Shown here: positions 6,682-10,416 of the stretch, one piece after another
Position numbering within the stretch: the first letter of the stretch is position 1
How the letters are laid out: every line of letters starts with the position of its first letter
DNA from: Alphaproteobacteria bacterium
Lineage (GTDB): Bacteria; Pseudomonadota; Alphaproteobacteria; Rhizobiales; Beijerinckiaceae
Length of the DNA: 10,416 nt
Reading direction: 5' to 3'
NCBI GenBank assembly: GCA_009921785.1
Contig: RFXE01000048.1
Coordinates: 1 to 10,416, forward strand
Notes under the pieces: generated by a model
Told to the model about the DNA's origin: nothing
Database searches by the model: none
The model's input: the letters and a program-made list of their open reading frames with translations, nothing else
Position numbers and translations under genes: made by a program

Positions 6682-7635
6682 CTAAGGCTCTAAAGCACCC
6701 AAACCCGCCTCGGCCGCGAGGCCCTGCGCCAAAAGCTTTTTAGCCAAAATGACGGCCGATGCGGCATTGCTCGCGGTGCCATCAGCGCCAATATACTCAA
6801 CCAGTTCAGGCTTAGCGGCAACCATCGGCCCGCCAACCATAATGCCGATATGCGGATTTAAAGAGCGGGCACGCAGGACTTTAATCGTCTTGGCAAGCGC
6901 ATCAATATGGGTGTGGCCGCTAATCGAAAAACCGATAACGGCAAACCATTCGCGAGAGACGGTTTCAACGAGATAATCTCTTTCCATGCCCGTGAGCGTG
7001 AGGACACCCCACCCGGCGGCGCGCATAAATTTTTGAACAATTTGATTGCCAAAATTATGATCCTCGCCCGGTGCGACCATAATCAAAGCGCGACGTTTAT
7101 CATCATAGGGCTCGACACGATCAAGATCGGAGAAATGATGAACAATGCGCTGCAACCGCGATATACCAACTGTCACATCAAAGAAATTGATCTCGTCTTT
7201 ATCCCATAACTCACCGAGATGGCGTGCCGTCGGCTCTAGTAATTCAAGGTGAAGAGAATCGAGCGAAATCCCGCGATCGCGGAGTGAATAAATATAATCG
7301 AGCGCATCCGCATTGTCTGGCCCGAGAATGAAAGCGCTTAATTTCTGGATATCGGCTTCACTCGGATGAAGTCCAAAATCGGTTGGCGCTAAAATGCCGC
7401 TATTTTGAGATAACAGTGTGGGAATGATTGTCTTGGAAATAACATCCGCGAGGATCGCCTCGTGACCGGCTTCAGAGGCCGATTTTAAATCGAGCTGATG
7501 GGCGTGATCTCTCCTCCCCTCAGGAGCCTCCTGATCGCGATCCGATTGCATGGGGGTCGCGCTGGAATGGCCTTCTCCCGCAGACAAGTCTTCCTCCCGG
7601 CGATCGTGTTCCACGGACTGCTTTTTTGGCCTCAT
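6682..7635 (-). CDS. Cobalamin-binding regulator, AerR/PpaA-like
   Basis: Predicted cytoplasmic B12-binding regulator, 317 aa from ATG 7635; the frame stays open up to ATG 7782 (366 aa). Numbering from 7782: residues 50-105 are charged and low in complexity. A helical cap lies at about 140-220, with LHLELLEPTARHLGELWDKD (177-196) and the FFDVTVGISRLQ segment (200-211), close to that of AerR/PpaA and AppA-type SCHIC proteins. The B12-binding Rossmann domain follows at about 228-352. Its cobalamin motif is EDHNFG (240-245), in the place of DxHxxG with His242 as the lower ligand, then SIS (286-288), then GG (317-318). The spacings of 40 and 28 residues match the classic DxHxxG-x41-SxL-x26-28-GG pattern. 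In Rhodobacter, AerR antagonises the repressor CrtJ/PpsR in a B12- and light-dependent way; the same role here is inferred. No DNA-binding domain is visible. The shorter start is preferred because the longer one leaves only 35 bases to the divergent hydrolase gene. Other corrinoid-binding proteins are the alternative. Confidence 0.75.
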   Translation of the reverse strand: MRPKKQSVEHDRREEDLSAGEGHSSATPMQSDRDQEAPEGRRDHAHQLDLKSASEAGHEAILADVISKTIIPTLLSQNSGILAPTDFGLHPSEADIQKLSAFILGPDNADALDYIYSLRDRGISLDSLHLELLEPTARHLGELWDKDEINFFDVTVGISRLQRIVHHFSDLDRVEPYDDKRRALIMVAPGEDHNFGNQIVQKFMRAAGWGVLTLTGMERDYLVETVSREWFAVIGFSISGHTHIDALAKTIKVLRARSLNPHIGIMVGGPMVAAKPELVEYIGADGTASNAASAVILAKKLLAQGLAAEAGLGALEP

Positions 7636-7744
7636 GGCCGTATTTTCTAGAAGCCTAGCAACAAAATAGGATTTAGCAAGTTTGGGGCATTTTCCTGCAA
7701 AATTTCCGATAAAACGAATAAAGACGCGTGGCGCACCAAAGTCC

Positions 7745-7775
7745 TTGCCACGGCCCCAGAAACTGCGGTTAGATA
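7745..7775 (+). promoter_or_regulatory. Weak sigma-70-like promoter candidate for the hydrolase gene
   Basis: TTGCCA at 7745-7750 and TTAGAT at 7769-7774, spaced 18 bases, about 45 bases before the hydrolase ATG. The -35 box is fair and the -10 box poor. The placement inside the first 49 codons of the longest divergent frame fits the view that the aerR-like gene starts at 7635. No TGT-N12-ACA (PpsR/CrtJ) site was found in 7636-7817. Confidence 0.22.
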
Positions 7776-7808
7776 TCGTCATTCGAACGACAACAACAAA
7801 ATTGTACC

Positions 7809-7814
7809 GGAGGA
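7809..7814 (+). promoter_or_regulatory. Strong ribosome binding site for the hydrolase gene
   Basis: GGAGGA, three bases before ATG 7818. It is the best Shine-Dalgarno in the window and fixes the hydrolase start. Confidence 0.8.
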
Positions 7815-7817
7815 TTC

Positions 7818-8642
7818 ATGGCTTCGAGCATCAAACTGAACGCGATTGAAAAAGGAACGGGACCGACGCTTCTTCTTGTTCCAGGGTGGTCGCAAAGTGC
7901 CAAGGGCTATCAAGCGCAAATTGACGGGTTGAGCGACCGTTACCGTGTGATCGCTGTTGATATGCGCGGTCATGGCGATTCTCCGAAGCCGAGCAGCGGC
8001 TACCGCATCGCGCGTCTCGCACAAGATTTACGCGAATTCATTCTTGAGCGTGATTTGAAAGAGATCGCGATTGGCGGCCACTCGATGGGCGCTTCGATCT
8101 TGTGGAGCTATATTGAGCAATTTGGCGCTGATCGAATTTCCAAATTTATCTTCATCGATCAAGCCCCTGCTGTAACAAATGGCTTTGGCCTCGAAGGACA
8201 AGCGCTGAAAGAAACGGGCGCGGCTTTCACGCCGGATGTTTTATATGCGACAGCAGCCGGGGTGGCGAATGCGCAATCAGCCGTGCTTGATGGATTGAAG
8301 GGTGCGTTTTTCAGTCCTTCAATTAGTGATGAGATTGTATCATTCAATAAAAGTGAAGCGCTCAAAATGCCGGGCGCCTATGCCGCGCGCCTGCTCGTTG
8401 ATCATTGCAGCCAGGATTGGCGTGATGTGATCGAAAATATTGTGCCTAAACTTGGCAAGCCTGTGCTCGTTATTGGCGGTGCGTTGAATACAATCTTCCC
8501 GATTGATGCGGCGCAATGGATTGCTTCAAAAATTCCGGGTAGCCAGCTAGAAATTTTCTCAGCCGACGAAGGTGGAAGCCATTTCATGTTCGTTGAAAAT
8601 CCGGAAAAGTTTAACGCGGTCCTCAAGTCATTTATTGGCTGA
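7818..8642 (+). CDS. Alpha/beta hydrolase
   Basis: Cytoplasmic alpha/beta-hydrolase fold protein, 274 aa, complete. The oxyanion-hole strand is LLLVPGWSQ (18-26). VIAVDMRGHGDSPKP (44-58) is the usual second landmark. The nucleophile elbow is GGHSMG with Ser89. The catalytic His is His255 in EGGSHFMFVENPEKF (251-265). The canonical acid position after strand 7 reads GGALNTIFP, with Asn224 where Asp is usual, so the acid may be Asp114 in FIFIDQAP after strand 6, as in some lipases. The QDWRDVI stretch (199-205) looks conserved within a subgroup of these hydrolases, but I cannot name a substrate. It is transcribed divergently from the aerR-like gene; a shared control region is likely but no link to bacteriochlorophyll chemistry (such as BchO) is evident. 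The frame ends at TGA 8640. Confidence 0.88.
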   Translation: MASSIKLNAIEKGTGPTLLLVPGWSQSAKGYQAQIDGLSDRYRVIAVDMRGHGDSPKPSSGYRIARLAQDLREFILERDLKEIAIGGHSMGASILWSYIEQFGADRISKFIFIDQAPAVTNGFGLEGQALKETGAAFTPDVLYATAAGVANAQSAVLDGLKGAFFSPSISDEIVSFNKSEALKMPGAYAARLLVDHCSQDWRDVIENIVPKLGKPVLVIGGALNTIFPIDAAQWIASKIPGSQLEIFSADEGGSHFMFVENPEKFNAVLKSFIG

Positions 8643-8666
8643 GCGTTTCATTTCTGAGCGTATTAT

Positions 8667-8696
8667 CCGTAGAGGCCTAACGGGAGGTCTCTACGG
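8667..8696 (+). terminator. Strong hairpin after the hydrolase gene, terminator-like without T tract
   Basis: A 12-bp stem, 8667-8678 (CCGTAGAGGCCT) with 8685-8696 (AGGTCTCTACGG), has a six-base loop AACGGG and one G-U wobble, beginning 24 bases after the hydrolase stop. The wobble is a pair only in plus-strand RNA. It is followed by TCGTGTAAAAT, not a T run, so it is either a weak terminator or a 3' end-protecting hairpin. Confidence 0.5.
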
Positions 8697-8940
8697 TCGT
8701 GTAAAATCTCAAATTGACCTAAGTCATGAAATAGTTACGCCTTCTATTTCTAAACATTAATTTTAGTGATCATTACTACGTATTCTTTTTCGCCTTAAAG
8801 CGAATATTTTCAAAAAAGCTTGATGAGTGCGAATAGGTAAAGAGACGGACCATCCAGCATCTCTAGGCTAATCTCCTAATACTTCTAGTCCGACTTGGCA
8901 TGTAAAACGCGACCAGATCTCAATATGTGGAGATAGTATA
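8697..8940. other. Intergenic region before the glycanase gene
   Basis: AT-rich stretch that should carry the glycanase promoter. TTGGCA at 8895-8900 is a reasonable -35 box, but no good -10 box lies 16-18 bases on. I see no gene, repeat array or known regulatory RNA here. Confidence 0.4.
8929..8932 (+). promoter_or_regulatory. Ribosome binding site of the GH16 gene
   Basis: GGAG eight bases before ATG 8941; this supports that start. Confidence 0.6.
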
Positions 8941-10416
8941 ATGCTCATTGATCCCCTTCATCTAGATTTAACGGCCAATCTCGTATTCGATGAAGAGTTT
9001 AATTCCATAAGCTTCTGGAATGGCTCAACGGGCATTTGGGAAGCCGCTTATCCATGGAGCGGCTCTAGTGGTGGATCAAGTGAAACAACCGGTGAGCTTC
9101 AGTGGTATATCAACCCCTTCTATGGGCCGACGAGCTCCGTTAACCCCTACACAATTTCAAATGGTGTTTTGACGATTGAAGGAAAGCCGGCAACACCGGA
9201 AATCCAAGCGATTACAGGCCATGCTTACACGTCCGGCATGATTACGACTTTTCATTCATTTGCGCAGACCTATGGCTATTTCGAAATGCGCGCGCAACTG
9301 CCTGCAGGACAAGGCGTATGGCCAGCATTCTGGCTGTTGCCCACCGATCAATCATGGCCCCCCGAAATTGATATTATGGAGATGCTTGGCAGCCTTCCCA
9401 CGACCTTACAGATGTTTATTCATTATGATGGTAATCTCGTCGCGGGGGGCGTTGTTGATGCGCCGGGTATGACGACAGGATTTCATAAATATGGAGTCGA
9501 TTGGGAAAAAGATTATATCACGTGGTATTTTGATGGTATCGCCGTAGCCCGCCAAGCGACGCCGCCCGATATGAACAAGCCTATGTATATGCTTGCCGAT
9601 CTTGCCATCGGTGGCGATTGGCCGGGCAGCCCTGATGGAACGACGCCTTTTCCGGCGCGCATGCAAATTGATTATATACGTGCCTATGCTGCGCTTCCGG
9701 ATACACCGATTATTCAAGCGCTCTTTGATTTGCCGATAACACCGCCTACAACTCATTTAATCAAGGGAACAGCGCGCAATAATGTTTTGACAGGAACATC
9801 ACCAAATACATTCTTTGATTCATGGGGCGGTAATGACACAATGACCGGCCTCGGCAATGATGTATTCCTTGTCTATACAAGTAAGTGCAAAGTCATCGAG
9901 AGTACATATTCCTTGGGTATCGATACTGTTTTGAATGCATCTAAAAGCTTTACCCTCCCCAAGAATGTTGAAAACATGAGCCTGATTGGCATTGGCAAAA
10001 ATCCATCAGCGGGATCGCAGACGGGTATTGGCAATGAACTTGATAATTTAATGATCTCCGAATCGACCCTCTACGGCAATATTATGAATGGTCTTTCCGG
10101 CAATGATGAATTGATCGCGGGCAAAGGCGCGGATGTGTTAACGGGTGGCTTAGGTATTGATGACTTTGTGTTTAAAGCCTTGCCAAACCGCGCCGGTCAT
10201 ATCACTGATTTCACTGTCGGGACCGATCTTCTCGATCTGCGCGGAATCTTCAGCACGGCGGGATATACAGGAACCGACCCCATCGCCGATCATCATCTGA
10301 TTTTGGCTGCGAATTCGACCGGTGGCACGGGCGTTTATTATGATCCGAGCGGAAATCCGCTTGGTCCTAAAACACTGATTACAACGCTCGATCATGTCCA
10401 ACCTTCAGCGTTGCAT
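8941..10416 (+). CDS. GH16 endo-beta-glycanase with RTX calcium-binding repeats, secreted type (3' end outside window)
   Basis: Open frame of 492 codons from ATG 8941 to the right edge, without a stop. Residues about 14-252 form a glycoside hydrolase family 16 jelly roll. Landmarks are FDEEFNS (16-22), TSGMITTF (97-104), YGYFEMRAQLPAGQGVWPAF (113-132), the active site EIDIME with nucleophile Glu142 and acid/base Glu147, FHKYGVDWEKD (181-191) and the closing MQIDYIRAY (241-249). The ExDxxE form (with beta-bulge) fits laminarinase, lichenase or ExsH-like enzymes that cut beta-glucans or exopolysaccharide. A linker follows. RTX-type glycine/aspartate repeats lie at about 282-308 (TGTSPN, GGNDTMTGLGND) and 383-411 (GLSGNDELIAGKGAD, TGGLGIDDFVF), then a domain resembling the C-terminal part of RTX proteins (ITDFTVGTDLLDLRG, 421-435). 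There is no signal peptide, consistent with type I secretion from an uncleaved C-terminal signal. The protein probably ends shortly after the window. Exact substrate is unknown. Confidence 0.9.
   Translation, partial: MLIDPLHLDLTANLVFDEEFNSISFWNGSTGIWEAAYPWSGSSGGSSETTGELQWYINPFYGPTSSVNPYTISNGVLTIEGKPATPEIQAITGHAYTSGMITTFHSFAQTYGYFEMRAQLPAGQGVWPAFWLLPTDQSWPPEIDIMEMLGSLPTTLQMFIHYDGNLVAGGVVDAPGMTTGFHKYGVDWEKDYITWYFDGIAVARQATPPDMNKPMYMLADLAIGGDWPGSPDGTTPFPARMQIDYIRAYAALPDTPIIQALFDLPITPPTTHLIKGTARNNVLTGTSPNTFFDSWGGNDTMTGLGNDVFLVYTSKCKVIESTYSLGIDTVLNASKSFTLPKNVENMSLIGIGKNPSAGSQTGIGNELDNLMISESTLYGNIMNGLSGNDELIAGKGADVLTGGLGIDDFVFKALPNRAGHITDFTVGTDLLDLRGIFSTAGYTGTDPIADHHLILAANSTGGTGVYYDPSGNPLGPKTLITTLDHVQPSALH

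Noticed and set aside
7636..7817. PpsR/CrtJ operator TGT-N12-ACA near the aerR-like gene
   Set aside because: The only TGT in the region (7803-7805) is not followed by ACA at the right distance; the bciA upstream gap also lacks one.
7818..8642. Hydrolase as BchO (bacteriochlorophyll-linked alpha/beta hydrolase)
   Set aside because: No bchD/bchI neighbours, and I see nothing in the sequence that ties it to BchO beyond the general fold.
1..10416. CRISPR arrays, tRNA or rRNA genes, insertion sequences, phage genes
   Set aside because: No regular repeats, cloverleaf or rRNA sequence, transposase motifs or terminal inverted repeats were seen.

Overview
The window looks like chromosomal DNA from an alphaproteobacterium that makes bacteriochlorophyll. 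Two genes point this way. One encodes a BciA/DVR-type divinyl (proto)chlorophyllide 8-vinyl reductase. The other encodes a cobalamin-binding protein with the domain layout of the AerR/PpaA regulators of purple-bacterial photosystem genes. A taurine-pyruvate-aminotransferase-like enzyme and an RTX-tailed GH16 glycanase also fit Alphaproteobacteria. No rRNA, tRNA or protein here fixes the genus, and base composition is only moderately GC-rich.

Layout. (1) About 2-2007, plus strand: the end of an ABC importer operon of the nitrate/sulfonate/taurine (NitT/TauT) class, in the order binding protein (5' end outside the window), permease, ATPase. (2) 2013-4739, minus strand: an ABC-F ATPase followed by bciA, converging tail to tail with the importer. 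(3) 4893-6338, minus strand: a tpa-like aminotransferase with a clear intrinsic terminator behind it, and in front of it a gap of about 330 bp holding nested inverted repeats that could be a structured leader RNA. (4) 6682-7635 (or 7782), minus strand: the AerR-like B12-binding regulator, transcribed away from (5) 7818-8642, plus strand: an alpha/beta hydrolase. (6) 8941 to the right edge, plus strand: a GH16 endoglycanase with RTX calcium-binding repeats, still open at position 10416.

How they fit together. bciA and the aerR-like gene both belong to bacteriochlorophyll-based photosynthesis, but no other photosynthesis gene (bch, crt, puf, puh) lies between or beside them, so this is not the core photosynthesis cluster. 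The aminotransferase would release pyruvate-accepted amino groups from taurine or a similar omega-amine. The importer could supply such a compound, but nothing here shows that they are co-regulated, and the xsc and pta partners are absent. The glycanase has no N-terminal signal peptide and carries RTX repeats, so it is probably exported by a type I system encoded elsewhere.

I see no convincing new multi-gene system. The items most worth following are the putative structured leader upstream of the aminotransferase, the alternative starts and unknown target of the AerR-like protein, and the GH16-RTX enzyme.
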